64,000 bases of DNA. It comes from Trematomus loennbergii. Taxonomy: Eukaryota > Chordata > Actinopteri > Perciformes > Nototheniidae. Below the pieces are notes generated by a model. That model saw only the letters and a program-made list of their open reading frames with translations. It searched no databases and was not told the origin of the DNA. Within the stretch, counting starts at the first letter, position 1. Every line of letters starts with the position of its first letter. Of this stretch, positions 1 through 14,946 are shown piece by piece. A program made the translations under genes and the position numbers. Location: the NCBI GenBank assembly GCA_012861695.1, contig JAAOOA010000028.1:9836470-9900469 (forward strand). Direction: 5' to 3'.

Positions 1-1029
1 AGGGAGACATAAATCCACAACAGTTGTTGAGGCATTTCATCAGAAAACCAAAAGCTGATTTAACAGTATGTGAAAATGTGCAATACCATTTTTTTCCCAA
101 CATAATAGCTCCTTATGGACACAACAGAGACAATCACAACGACTTAAAGTCCCAAACAAAAATGTGTGGTGTTCAGACCCCTTTTTTCTGGCATTGTATA
201 ACCATGTTGTATTAACATTGGGTTTCATTACAGATTGTCTGCCCTTGTCTTCTTCTGTACTGTAATAATTATACCCTTTCAGCAACATTGTGCCCCGTCA
301 TGTGACTTCTCCTGGTAGAAGTCAGACGGGAACCAATGTTGCAGCAGCATAAAGGGGGAAACTGTGAAGCTCTGTTAATGTTGTGTTCATGTCTTCTCCT
401 CGGTCGGAAGAGCCCGGCTGGGCCGGCTCCTCCTGACAAAGACAACTCAAGCCCAAACAAGTGCGGATCTCCATGGCGGTAAGATCGTCTACCGCCTAGA
501 GACTGTTGCTTAGTAACCGTTGCCTTGCGACACGCACGTAGTGAGTGCTGGGCCAAAATATTTGTGGTGCAACATACAAAGCGTCAGAGTGGCTTTGCAG
601 AGAAGTAGAGAGATGGGGCTGTTTTTTAAAGTAGTAAAGGTTTCATAGTCTTTTCAACATCAGTGTAAAACAGGTGTCTCATCAGCTTTCTTTGTAACTG
701 CTGTTAATATGCCTTCTGTGTCGTGTCATTGTTTGTTTGTGTTTAATTTAACGCCGAAGGTGTTATTCATTTTCTGGGAAATGTGTTAACAGTTTGACCC
801 ATACATCAAATCTGAGCGTAAACCTCTGAAACTCTATAAGTGACTAATTTGCGTACAGCTCTGTATTTCACACACAGCAACAAACAGATCCCCCCCTCAG
901 ATTTCCCCCATGCATAATGTGTTTGTGTTGGTACACTTTGTAGTGTACTTAATGGTGTAACTTTGTGTATATAAACCTTTGTGTGTGTGTTAAACAGGGT
1001 AAATGTACATCTTACTTGTCGTCTTTTAG
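1..1029 (+). other. clcn2 intron (partial, left edge)
   Basis: This stretch precedes the first recognised clcn2 exon and ends in a clean acceptor at 1028-1029, so it is read as intron. No conserved exon was found in it. A GC-richer patch around 390-560 contains a 13-bp imperfect palindrome at 505-517 (GTTGCTTAGTAAC) that resembles an RFX X-box. An open frame on the minus strand there has no recognisable protein similarity. Confidence 0.6.
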
Positions 1030-3144
1030 GACTCCACTGATACGGAAGATGGCATGACGCCATCAGACGTGAGAGCTGCATTTACAGAATCCAATACTGT
1101 TAAATTGTGTTTTAGAATAAAAAAGTTTAGAAGTGTAATTGTTTCATTATCGTTCTCCCTGCAGATAGCTGAGTGGGAGGAGCAGCAGCTCGACAAGCCG
1201 GTGGATTTCAAGAACTGCAAGATCGATCCCGCTCCCTTCCAGCTGGTAGAGCAAACATCTCTGCATAAGGTACACTATAAAAAAGACCTACATGACATTG
1301 ACTTCAACTTATGATATGAATATTAGACAATAAACGCCCTGAAAATGTGCCAACCATGTGTATTTTTACCACTTTTAGTGGACATGTGTTTAATTACTAC
1401 ACACTGTGCTTAAGTACTACACACTGTGTTAAAGTACTACACAAATGTAGTTCATTGTGGGCTTAATCACCAGACTGATGGGCTATCCTGGTGTTACAGC
1501 TTAAAGGACCTGGCACTAAAACTGCAGGTGTTATGAGGTCCATGAACCCCAGTTGAATTATTTGAAAGGTGCTTTGAATGTACTTAATGACCCTTTAATT
1601 ATAAAGTAATTCTTAATGGTGTTTTAATGCGTTGACTAATGTTGGGATCATTCTGCACAATATCAGCCAAATGACCATCTGGAGGGACACTCACTCATCG
1701 CTCATTTGCTCTTGAGCGCTTTGGAGTGGTGGAAGAAGTAGATTATTCTCTGAATCAAGTAAAAGTCATTAATCTCTGCCCCTCCACAGACCCACACTAT
1801 CTTCTCTCTGCTGGGCCTGGACCACGCCTACGTGACCAGCATGGGACATCTGGTTGGAGTTGTCTCTCTCAAAGAGGTTTGCATGTCTTTAATTGTTCAG
1901 GCTTCTGATTGAAACATTTCTTTTTGATATGATTGTTAAAACTATACTTAAAATGATGATCTTTTATTTAAAGGTCCCCTATTATGCTCATTTTCAACAA
2001 TGTATTATAGGTCTAAGATATATTCAAAACATGTCTCTGAAGTGTTTGGCTCGAAATACCCAACAGATCATGCATTGTAGCATCCCATAATCCCCTCTGT
2101 TTCAGCCTGTTTCAAAGTGCTGATTCTGGGTCTGTAGATTTAAATGCAAATGAGCTGCCACTCCCAACACCCCTCTGCGAGATATTTGGTTAAAAATAAC
2201 ACAATGGTGCTCTAGGAGGAGATTCAGGTGATAAGGTGGGGGCGGGGTTACCTTGGTTGGTTATTGGCTAATGGTTCCACAACCCAAAAAAACATTATGA
2301 CATCATAAAGTGGCCAAGATCTGATCAGCTCATTTTTCAGACAGGTTTTCATATAAATGGATCAGGACAAAAAGAGAGAGAATCTTTTTTTTGGGTAAGG
2401 TTTTATGGAAGATGTATGTGGATTGCACACACGACTGGATAATTCAGACTTTGATTACATTGCATGAGTTGTGTGTTTTTAAGTTTTCCTTTTGTAAAAT
2501 GTGTCATCAATTGGCTTCAGTTAATGGAGAATTTTCCCTGTTTTGTATTATCGCCTTGTCTCTCCCCATTCCTTTTTCTTTTTTTATACAATTGATTCAC
2601 TGCCTTTTTCTGTCACTCTGTATCTCCAGCTGCGTAAGGCCATCGAGGGCTCGGTGACAGTGACTGGAGTGAAGGTGCGCCCCCCGCTGGCCAGTTTCCG
2701 TGACAGTGGGAACAGCTCGAACGTATCCGAGGTAACAGAACTACACAAGCTGTGCCTCCGCCACAGGGGGCTCTCGTTGCCACGGGAACCCAACCGTCCA
2801 GATGTGCAGAACCAGCCAGACCTTGCGTACAAAGAGATCCCCGTCAACTTCTCGGACCAAACGAACCTGCAGTTTGAGGCGAGCCCCGGAGACGCCTCGA
2901 GCCAGTCGTCAGAGCTGGTGCTGCAGGAGAGCCCCTCGTTCACCGAGGACCAATCAGAGTTCACTTTTGACTGCAGCCCTCCCACACTGAGGAGTCGGAG
3001 CTGGCCTGTGACTATGACCTCCCCACACACACTCCTGAGCTGGACCACACAGAGCAGGATCAGGGAAGCCCGTCTCTGAACAAGGACCAATCAGAACCTG
3101 AGGGAGAGATTAGCCCCGCCCACACTAAGGCCCAATCAGAATGA
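1030..3144 (+). CDS. clcn2: Chloride channel protein 2, C-terminal four exons (partial)
   Basis: ClC-2 is a plasma-membrane, inwardly rectifying chloride channel; these exons encode cytoplasmic sequence. Exons are 1030-1068, 1165-1269, 1790-1876 and 2630 onward, all with GT/AG borders and phase 0. The peptide runs through [20 protein letters not shown], then [15 protein letters not shown], then [20 protein letters not shown], which I recognise as the end of the second CBS domain of vertebrate CLCN2. As written, the last exon stops at 3077-3079 after a basic, serine-rich tail. One extra base in the C-run at about 2977-2983 would give an acidic tail (for example [14 protein letters not shown]) that continues the acidic style upstream and stops at 3142-3144, so I extend the feature there. 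Membrane exons and CBS1 lie left of the window. An AATAAA at 3717-3722 is a possible but distant polyadenylation signal. Confidence 0.93.
1971..2390. repeat. Degenerate dispersed element in clcn2 intron
   Basis: It begins with TTTAAAGGTCCCCTATTATG, a motif that resembles the end of the TTAA-flanked elements described at 37030, 50227 and 56674. The body shares only short stretches with those copies (for example the segment around 2061-2080). No convincing right terminus was found, so the end coordinate is approximate. It lies inside the last clcn2 intron. Confidence 0.4.
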
Positions 3145-3645
3145 CCCGAGGGGATCCTCGCTGCCGCATCATGAATATCGACGTTTCTTACATTCGTAGA
3201 GGTCGCTCTCACCTCCCAGTCCAGCCTAGATACCGTGTTTCTAACCTTGTTGTGTGAGCGAGTGAGAATGAGTACATGTGACATCATTATCATCATGTGT
3301 TTCTGTCAAACTGTGCAAATGCCTGTTTTAAAGGATAAAGCTGGTTGTATTCTATATTTTTATAACTCAATGAAATCCCACGAAAACATCAAAACCAATT
3401 CAAGCTGCGAAAAGTGATGAGAAAGCTCTAGTAGAACATTTGCGCATGTCGGTGGGTCACGTAGCTGAGGGGCCAATACTGGAGATCAGTGTCAGAGAGT
3501 ACTACTGTTTATATAAAGAAAAACTATATAAAACCTTCTGTGGCTTCAGAAACCCTTCATGAACTACGATTAAATTGACAAGTGAGATACAGAGAAGTGA
3601 TATGACCAGACCACTATAGCTCCTCTTCTTTGCTTGCAGCTGCAT

Positions 3646-4799
3646 TAGCCTGTTAAGCCCGAGAGACCCCGGTACCGGGGCACTGCAGGAAACAGTGTCT
3701 GAGGGCATGTTCATTTAATAAACTATGAATGTTTTATATCCATGTAACGGGAAGAAACTCATCTAACTGATCATTTTAATTTTTTTTAATTAAGCCTCTG
3801 AATCAGCAACGAGTGAAAAATGCTAACAGATTACTGCACCAAAATTCACTCACAAAACCTTATTATTTATCTTTTCTGCACATCCAACACATCCAACACA
3901 TCGTTTCACATTGTGAGATGACACAGAATCGATGGGTACATACATTATCACTCAATGATACGAACTCGCGACTTTATAAACAAAAACAGACATCAAAACA
4001 TGTGGCGCTAGGTAGCTAAAAACGCTAACATGGCTTACCTGTGTCGTAGTCTGGTCAAAAGTGGTCTTCAATGGCATTAAAACGATAAAACGCTGCTGAA
4101 GTTAATCCATAGGTTAATCCAATGTGTCTGTGTCCCTTTGAAATTATTTCTGATAATCCATAAGAAATAAACCTGCTTTTCCGTTTCCAGATGTCAGAGC
4201 TAGACTATAGGTTCGCTCTGATGCAAAACTGCATGCGCGAAGCCCCCACCTTTTTTTTGTACCATGTGTGTGAGTGAGGAGATTCCCCTTCGATTCTATT
4301 GGCTCTAACGGTCAGAAAGAGATGTCAATCACCAAAATCGACCAATGGGTTCCAGAAAACGGTAAAACCCCCATTTCCACCCAAATCACCTCAGAGGTGG
4401 AGTTTGTTTTGCTAAACCTCTCTAAAAAGGTCAAATGTCACTTGTTTTGCATCAATCTCGATACAGGGTACTTATTGTATGTTGTAATTTGGATTCCTAA
4501 AGCTTTTAGTCTACCTTACCATCATCCAAGGTAGTTTTCACTTCACTAAGTAAAAAAGAATTTTGGACGGACACTATAATTTACAGTTTTTTTACTATGT
4601 TCAATCTGAATTTTCTTTAAAATAAAAACATCTATATTGATTCTGACTTTTCTACATCCAACTCACAGGTTTATCATTACTTTGAGAACAAAGATTATTA
4701 ATTTAACCCTTTTAGAAGGGAAGATATGGTCATTTGTTCTGGAATGTCATTTTCGAGCCTGAGACCTGAAAAACAGGCTCAGGGCTAAACAGGTTAGCC
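3646..4799. mobile_element. Candidate non-autonomous TIR element
   Basis: The left edge reads TTAGCCTGTTAAGCCC and the right edge reads GGGCTAAACAGGTTAGCC; these are imperfect inverted repeats of about 16 bp. The 1.15-kb interior has no transposase-like frame. Target-site duplication is unclear. The call rests only on the termini. Confidence 0.4.
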
Positions 4800-5374
4800 T
4801 CTGCTAGAATAAGTGGGTAATGTAAGCACCAGGTTTTGACAATGAAGAATAGTTTATTGGATAGAAAACAATCTGCTGCATTAATGTTGAACCTTTATTT
4901 AGACTGTCCCTCGTGACTGACAATGTTCAAGTAGTGCAATACTCAATCAGTGGAGGAACAAATATCAGTTTTAAGTTGCCTTGAGATTTTGAACGTATCA
5001 CCTGATGTTCCTCTACAGAAGGAGTTTGCTAAGTCGTCATGGAATAATAGATGTTAAAATCTCCCTTTTTTTAACTGAACACTTACCGATGTTAAATTGT
5101 GTGTCTTCAAATTGAGTAAAACTGAGATCAAGAACGACCTTTAAGGGGACAATAATCAAAAGCTTATGCTCATCTAATGATGTCGCTTTTTACGTGACAT
5201 TCATTTAAACACTTCAGCAAGCTGGGTACTGTAGGCTATATTACTCAAACGTAAGTAACTAGTGCATTCATTGGGCATTCATTTTAGCTCTGTTTTATGG
5301 TGGTCTACAAATACACTAGTTTTATCTTTTCATGGGGTTTATTGACATTGAGAAAAATGTAGAATATTGCAAGC

Positions 5375-5426
<52 letters not shown>

Positions 5427-5867
5427 AGACATTTTGACACTTTCCTTTCCATGCTCAGATCTTGGACTCTTTAACATATTTTGAGTCTTCATGCCAAAAT
5501 AAAATCCTGTTATGTCTTCAACTACATTACTTAGAGAATAAAAGTCACGCACCAATAATGGAAGGGGAACAATAACAGACAAGAAAGCACAGAAGAACAA
5601 ATGAGCACACGATGGTATGAATTGAAACTACTACCTATTCACTATCAGTGGACCAATAAACTAGAAAGTGGCTGATAATATTTATACATAAAGGTATTGG
5701 ATGATATGCAATAAATATACAGTAATAATGCAGTAAAAGAGGGTTTAATAGCAACAGTTTGTCAGGACTCCATTGTTTAATTACCACACATAATTTACTA
5801 ACAAATAATGGTTTCCATGTCACCTCGAAAATCCCCAAATCAGCAGAGATCTACCGTTCAAAGGCAG
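4800..5867. other. Intergenic, no recognised gene
   Basis: AT-rich intergenic DNA between clcn2 and fam131a. The only distinct feature is the TG repeat at 5375-5426; no conserved frame was seen on either strand. Confidence 0.6.
5375..5426. repeat. (TG)n microsatellite
   Basis: A nearly uninterrupted TG dinucleotide run with one TTTG interruption near the left end and a TGCG at the right end. Confidence 0.95.
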
Positions 5868-5875
5868 CTTCCAAA

Positions 5876-6342
5876 CAGGGGCGGTTCTAGGGGGCGGGGC
5901 AACAGGGGCCAGTGCCCCCGTAACACTGACCAGGGACCCCGTAACACTGACCAGGGACCCCCTGTGGCCCCCCTCCAAAAAAAGGTTACAATATTACGTT
6001 TTATTGGAACTAAGTCCAATCAGAGACCCGGATGTACAGTGGAGATTAAACTGTTCATTACCTTATATAAAAGCAAATACTGTTTATGTGTTTTAATTCA
6101 ATTGTCACTTAAAGTTACTAAAACAAATACTCTAAATCAAAAAACAACTGAAACAAAGGACTGTAACTTCAATTTACTAAAACAAATAATCTTACAAAAA
6201 CAAATATCAATTACTGTATTTTATGTTTATTTTACACAATTATTTATACTGTCTTTGTCTATTTAACCCGCTTTTATTGAGCCCCTCTCATGAAATAACT
6301 GGCCCCAGCCCCCCCAGTACAATTGGTCTAGAACCGCCACTG
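5876..6342. mobile_element. Non-autonomous hAT element with 8-bp target duplication
   Basis: The left terminus CAGGGGCGGTTCTAG (5876) is the inverted match of the right terminus CTAGAACCGCCACTG (ending 6342), with one mismatch. Identical 8-bp direct repeats CTTCCAAA flank it at 5868-5875 and 6343-6350. An 8-bp target duplication with CA..TG ends is the hAT signature. The 467-bp interior has no transposase; its left part holds a short internal duplication of GTAACACTGACCAGGGACCC. Confidence 0.88.
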
Positions 6343-6423
6343 CTTCCAAAGGTCCACCAAGCTTAGTAACAGGGCTCCAAAGTGGTGAAGCAACATTGTA
6401 TTTAGCATGAGTATAGTTTACTT

Positions 6424-6867
6424 CACATTTAGCCCGGTTTGGCTTTAGAGGGCTGATTTAATAAGGGCAACGTCGACTGTCCGTCACTTATACTGCCTCT
6501 ACATTTCTGCTTTGTGAATTTAATTGTGTGTTTAACGAGATTCTAGCCCGATAAAGGGACAACACTTAAGCTCCGAGTGAACCGAGGAAAACTGGCTGTA
6601 TCTTTATGAGAGTAAATGTAATCCAGCCTGGCCTCTGTTGTCGAAAGAGCAAAGAGTGTTTGAGTCCTTGTTAAGACCCTAAAATGAATGAATGTATTTT
6701 ATTTTCATGAAACAATTTTGAAGCCATATTTCAATCCTTTGATATCATCGCAGCACATTAACTCATTGTTTTTCAGTGTAAACATTGGTTCAACGATTTA
6801 TAAACGTCTTAACTTTTCGTTTGCATATAGAATGTGACGTAGAGCTCGCCATATAGGATAACGTATA
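6424..6867. repeat. 440-bp dispersed repeat, copy A
   Basis: Near-identical to 8988-9423 in the same orientation, differing by a few substitutions and small indels, including an extra GACTGTCC-like piece near 6477. No terminal inverted repeats or coding frame were seen. This copy lies downstream of the fam131a 3' end, the other inside a fam131a intron. Confidence 0.85.
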
Positions 6868-7184
6868 AGGAGTTAAATGTAGAGAGTGTATAAGCTAATT
6901 TGCAGCGTATATAGTTAAGCAATAAGTCTGTAGTATCTCCCTTTATATGGCACACTGGCCTGTATATGCTCTGTACATATGGAAATACATGGATGAGATC
7001 TACGTACATGATATTGTACATAGGAGAATTATGCATTTGAAATCCAACAGCCATTGTTATTTTTCAGAGGACATGAAATTGTTTTTGTACATGAGTGAAT
7101 GACTAAATAAAAAACAAAACACCTTCAGAAGTAGTTTTCATTTGTTGTACGTTCAGTTTAGTGAAGGAAAAAAAGACAATCTGC

Positions 7185-7624
7185 ATTTTTAGAAAAATCA
7201 TTTATTTATATATTCATGACATTCAGACATTCAGTATCAAACATAGCCCGACCCCACATGACACAGCATGACCCAGAGAAAACAACACTACAAAATATCC
7301 ATAGAAAACCAATGCAACACATGACTCTCCACAAACAGATGTACAAAACTCAGATTGAACAACAGCTTTACATTGTGGTTGAACTCTCCAATAAATATAT
7401 ATACTGTTTCACGGCAGCGATAAACGGCGGAGCGAGACCAGAACATGAAAAGCTTTGAGGATGAGAGACAGAAGGCAGCGAGTGGAGAGGAGATGATCAG
7501 AGGAAGAGGAGGAGGGGAAGAGGAGGACGAGAGGTTTACAGTGAAAGCAGAATCGATTTTCTCATCATATCCAGAATCAACACAGACTCAAAGAGACATA
7601 AAGATGGACAACACATCACATCAG
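7185..7624 (-). other. fam131a: Probable fam131a 3'UTR
   Basis: Region immediately 3' of the fam131a stop on the minus strand. It ends near an AATAAA signal (plus-strand TTTATT at 7201-7206), giving a 3'UTR of roughly 0.4 kb. The cleavage site is inferred. Confidence 0.5.
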
Positions 7625-10689
<3,065 letters not shown>

Positions 10690-11753
10690 CTGTAAAACAG
10701 ATTAGACTTTTAGCAAAACTCCTTGTTTGACAAGCAGCAAATTCACTTTTTTGGGTCACACCCAGCACTAGTCAGTTATTCCAGGATTTCCACATAACAG
10801 TAAATGTTTACCAGGCCAATATTTACACTGTGAGAAACCTTCTAAAAGCATGTCAATGAAAAGCAAAAATTCAAATATGAATCACAAACAAACACGTTTG
10901 GGCCTTCATGCCAGAATAAGTGCTCCATCCCAAACAGAGCTTTATAAAAGATACTTTTCCTACCTCTTCTCTCAGTATCTCCCTTGTTTCTCTACTTCTG
11001 GGTTTCAGCCTCATTGTGCAGCGATGGTGCAAACGCAGCAACCACACAACTGAAAGTCACAGCTCGGGTTTTCTGGTTTAAACCACCAGTCAGACGAGCA
11101 AACCGCTATGCCCTACATTTAACTGCAACAGCTGCTAAAGCCACAGTAAGCCGAAAGGAACCGGTTACAATGGTCGTGGATGAGAGAGTTGAAGGCAGGG
11201 GGACACTCTTCGAGCCACTGGGCTGATATATGGCGTTTGACCGGCTCCGTTAAGCAGCTCCAGCCAGCTGATCCATATTAAAAGTGATATTGCCACCCTA
11301 CTAACTACTCGGCCGAGAACAAAGACACACATGGTTGCAGGAGGTCGATCTGGTTGCTCGGCTAGCAGAAGCTGCTGGGAATGTGTCTTATTGTGAAGGG
11401 AAGGTGAGTCCAACAACATGTTGCCTGAACAAACTGAGCATGTGCATGACTAGACAGATATCCCTAAGCAGATCATCCCCACAGGAGAGGCTCCTTCCTG
11501 CAGTTAATGGCTTACGTTAAAGTCAGAAATCCAATGTGTGTCAGAGGCCCACAGTGGGGGGGCAGTGATGTGACGACCGGGTGACGTTCAACACTGCAAA
11601 TCACTCCTGTGAGCTCAGCACACGTCTGACATGCTCCACAGTGATAAACACACCACAAGACTTTCCGCACCATGGACATCTTAGAACATGTTGACATGAA
11701 TAAGACACACTTAAATCAGCTTATTTTTAGGTCATGTGCCAATTAGCCTCGTT
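10690..11753. other. Unresolved: fam131a intron or 5' region
   Basis: Sequence upstream (on the minus strand) of the first recognised fam131a exon. No exon with family similarity was found. Small open frames on both strands have no recognisable content. Confidence 0.5.
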
Positions 11754-11754
11754 T

Positions 11755-12141
11755 GTCCACCAAGCGAGTACGCTTGCTTGGTAGCACATGTCTGCCGAGC
11801 ATCTTCCTTCAGAAGCGAGTCAAGAATACTTCCTGGCATTCGGAAAAACGAAGTGTGGAACACGCTAGCAAGTGTGCAGGTGTGCGTCATATGAGAGGCC
11901 CCGCCTTACATCTTCCGCCACAGATTTGGGGAAATTGGTCCGTGCGCAAAGCATTGTGGGGATTTTAAGACCGCGGAGTCTACTCATGTGCAGCCTCGAT
12001 ATTTCTCCAAACGGAGTACGCCGGGCTCGGTAGATTTCCAAGTATGCTGGAGATTGGAACAGTACTTCGGCGGCACTCGATGACGTAGTATGCTTGAAAT
12101 AGTGGCTCTGAAGCAGCTTTACTCGCGATTGAGAAACACCC
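11755..12141. mobile_element. Small TIR element, copy A (left end decayed)
   Basis: About 385 bp, nearly identical to 12183-12574 and in the same orientation. The right end ACTCGCGATTGAGAAACACC is intact; the left TIR is replaced by unrelated sequence up to GCGAGTACGCTTGC. A 41-bp spacer separates it from copy B, giving a 434-bp period. No coding capacity is evident. Confidence 0.75.
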
Positions 12142-12182
12142 ACTGTCACACCGCAGTTCCCCTCCATACCTTTTCAGTCTGT

Positions 12183-12574
12183 GGGTGTTTCTCAATCGCG
12201 AGTACGCTTGCTTGGTAGCACATGTCTGCCGAGCATCTTGCTTCAGAAGCGAGTCAAGAATACTTCCTGGCATTCGGAAAACGAAGAGTGGAACAGGCTA
12301 GCAAGTATGCAGGTGTGAGTCATATGATAGGCCCCGCCTTACATCTTCCGCCACAGATTTGGGGAAATTGGTCCGTGCGCAAAGCATTGTGGGGATTTTA
12401 AGACCGCGGAGTCTACTCATGTGCAACCTCGATATTTCTCCAAACGGAGTACGCCGGGCTCGGTAGATTTCCAAGTATGCTGGAGATTGGAACAGTACTT
12501 CGGCGGCACTCGATGACGTAGTATGCTTGAAATAGTGGCTCTGAAGCAGCATTACTCGCGATTGAGAAACACCC
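12183..12574. mobile_element. Small TIR element, copy B (intact ends)
   Basis: The ends GGGTGTTTCTCAATCGCGAG and CTCGCGATTGAGAAACACCC are perfect inverted repeats. The flanks fit a short duplication (CTGTG 5 bp, or TGT 3 bp, depending on where the GGG/CCC edge is placed), so the superfamily is not assigned. The 392-bp body has no transposase. Confidence 0.8.
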
Positions 12575-12675
12575 TGTGTCTCCTCGAAACAAAAAAATAT
12601 TCACTGTCAAATTGAAATGTTCCTCTCTGAATGTTTAATTTTGATCATTTTACCTAGTCGACAAGGTTGGGAGAA

Positions 12676-13122
12676 GTGCTATCCTGACCAGATAAGGACT
12701 CTCCTGCTGACTCAGTAATCTCTGTAAGTTATATTTTTGTTTATAAGACCTCTCTGTTCCATTTATTCTACTCTGTATAATTGTTCTGTAGTTATTCTAG
12801 CTAAAATTGTGTTTTGAAATCTCAGAACAGCTCAAATAACCTGTTACTCAGGGCTTAGTCGGACACTTGTCTCAAATAGTGCATTACAATAGACTCGAAG
12901 GCACTGCTGATTGCGTGAAGTGAGACAGCTTCAGTTGTGAGATCGCGCCCCCCAGCAAAAGTTTACTTAATGCAGCATTGAAAATCTAAACAATTCAGTG
13001 TGCTATCCTGACCAGATAAGGACTCTCCTGCTGACTCAGTAATCTCTGGAAGTTATATTATTGTTTATAAGACCTCTCTGTTCCATTTATTCTACTCTGT
13101 ATAATTGTTATGTAGTTATTCT
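12676..13122 (+). repeat. 324-bp-period partial tandem repeat upstream of the LINE
   Basis: The block 12676-12798 (from GTGCTATCCTGACCAGATAA to GTTATTCT) recurs at 13000-13122 with only a few differences. It lies directly 5' of the LINE open reading frame remnants in the same orientation. A 5'UTR promoter monomer of the LINE is a reasonable reading but is inference. Confidence 0.7.
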
Positions 13123-13299
13123 GTGGGAGTCACGAGGGAGGCAAAAAAGAGGAGGCAAATCCTACTTTGTTTGAGCTAAGTATCGCTGGTGTTTTTTAGC
13201 CCCTCATGCTATACAGTAATCATGTGTATTTCTCCATTCCTGTTCATGTGTCTTCTCGCAATTATCACTGGCCCCGTGTATCTCCTAATCGATATAACC

Positions 13300-14946
13300 G
13301 GCCTGCTCTCGTCTATCCCACATGCTCCACTGCGATCCAACATCTAGTTACAGGTGGCCTGTGGAACTGCCAGTCAGCTGTTCCTAAGCTGACTTCATCT
13401 CTGGCTACGCTTCCCTGCAGTCTCTGGATTTCCTTGCATATATATACTCAACCCGTCCGATGTTATAAACTACAGGCCTGTCTCTCTCCTCCCGTTCCTG
13501 TCTAAAACATTTGAACGCGCTGTCTTTAAACAACTCTCCTGTTATCTCCATCAGAACAACCTTCTGGATCCGCACCAGTCTGGTTTTAAGGCAGGTCACT
13601 CCACAGAAACTGCTCTCCTCGCTGTCTCTGAGGAACTGCACACTGCTAAAGCAGCCTCCCTCTCCTCTGTCATCATCCTTTTGGACCTGTCTGCTGCATT
13701 CGACACGGTGAATCATCAGATCCTCCTTCGCACTCTCCAAGAACTTGGAGTTTCTGGCTCTGCACTTTCCCTCCTCACCTCATACCTCAAAGACCGCACC
13801 TACAGGGTAACTTGGAGAGGGTCCAAGTCCGACCCTTGTCAATTAACTACAGGGGTCCCTCAGGGCTCTGTTCTTGGTCCCCTCCTCTTCTCTTTGTACA
13901 CAAACTCGCTCGGATCAGTCATTAGCCCGCATGGTTTTTCATACCACTGCTACGCTGACGACACCCAGTTCATTCTGTCCTTTCCCCGCTCAGAAACCCA
14001 GGTCGTCGCACGCATCTCTGCTTGTCTAGCTGACATCTCTCAGTGGATGTCTGCTCACCACCTCAAGCTCAACCTTGACAAGACTGAACTGCTTTTCCTT
14101 CCGGGAAAAGATTGTCCCACTCTTGACCTAACAATCAACATCGGCACCTCTCAACCCGCTGCTGCAGATACACTCTTTACAACATCAGGAGGATACGTCC
14201 CCTCCTGACCCAGAAAGCGACACAACTTCTGGTCCAGGCTCTCGTCATCTCACGCCTAGACTACTGCAACTCCCTCCTGGCTGGTCTACCTGCATGTGCC
14301 ATCCGACCTCTGCAGCTCATCCAGAATGCAGCAACTCGTCTGGTCTTCAACCTTCCAAAATGTTCCCACACCACGCCCTCCTCCGCTCCCTTCACTGGCT
14401 TCCAGTAACTGCTAGAATCCACTTCAAGACACTGGTACTTGCGTACCATGCTGCGAATGGATCTGGCCCTTCCTAAATCCAGGACATGGTTAAACCATAC
14501 ACCCCAGCACGTGCACTCCGCTCTGCATCAGCCAAACGGCTCGCTGCACCCTCACTGCGAGGGGGACCTAAGTTTCCATCAGCAAAAACACGTCGGTTTG
14601 CTATCCTGGCTCCAAAATGGTGGAATGAGCTCCCCATTGACATCAGGACAGCAGAAAGCTTACACATCTTCCGGCGCAGACTGAAAACTCATCTCTTTCG
14701 ACTCCACTTCGAGCGATAGAATTACTATCAAAGCACTTATATACTAACAAAGCACTTATATACTAACAAAGGACTGGCTTATCTAAAGCTAGTTGAGTAG
14801 CACTTGAAATGTTTTGGCTCTATGAAACCTGATGTACTTATATGATTCTGTTTTCTTCAAGTTTGTATCTTCTTGGTCGAATGCACTTATTGTAAGTCGC
14901 TTTGGATAAAAGCGTCAGCTAAATGCAATGCAATGTAATGTAATGT
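13300..14946 (+). mobile_element. Degenerate L2-clade LINE with internal deletion
   Basis: A non-LTR retrotransposon remnant. Near 13345 a short piece reads GGLWNCQSAVPKLTSSLATL, typical of the start of the endonuclease region; by about 13450 the frame is already in the reverse transcriptase (NYRPVSLLPFLSKTFERAVF), so most of the endonuclease is missing. RT motifs follow: SGFKAGHSTETALL, LDLSAAFDTVNHQILL, GVPQGSVLGPLLF and the catalytic box YADD (in YHCYADDTQF). The frame 13681-14208 breaks by a shift, and the C-terminal part resumes in other frames to 14719 (ending HLFRLHFER). The 3' end TTGTAAGTCGCTTTGGATAA followed by AATGTAATG units is the typical fish L2 tail. The element is dead as written. 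It may have inserted upstream of or within the fam131a 5' region. Confidence 0.9.

Noticed and set aside
269..556. Minus-strand frame of 95 codons with an X-box-like palindrome nearby
   Set aside because: No recognisable domain, lies in a clcn2 intron, and no partner exon was found.
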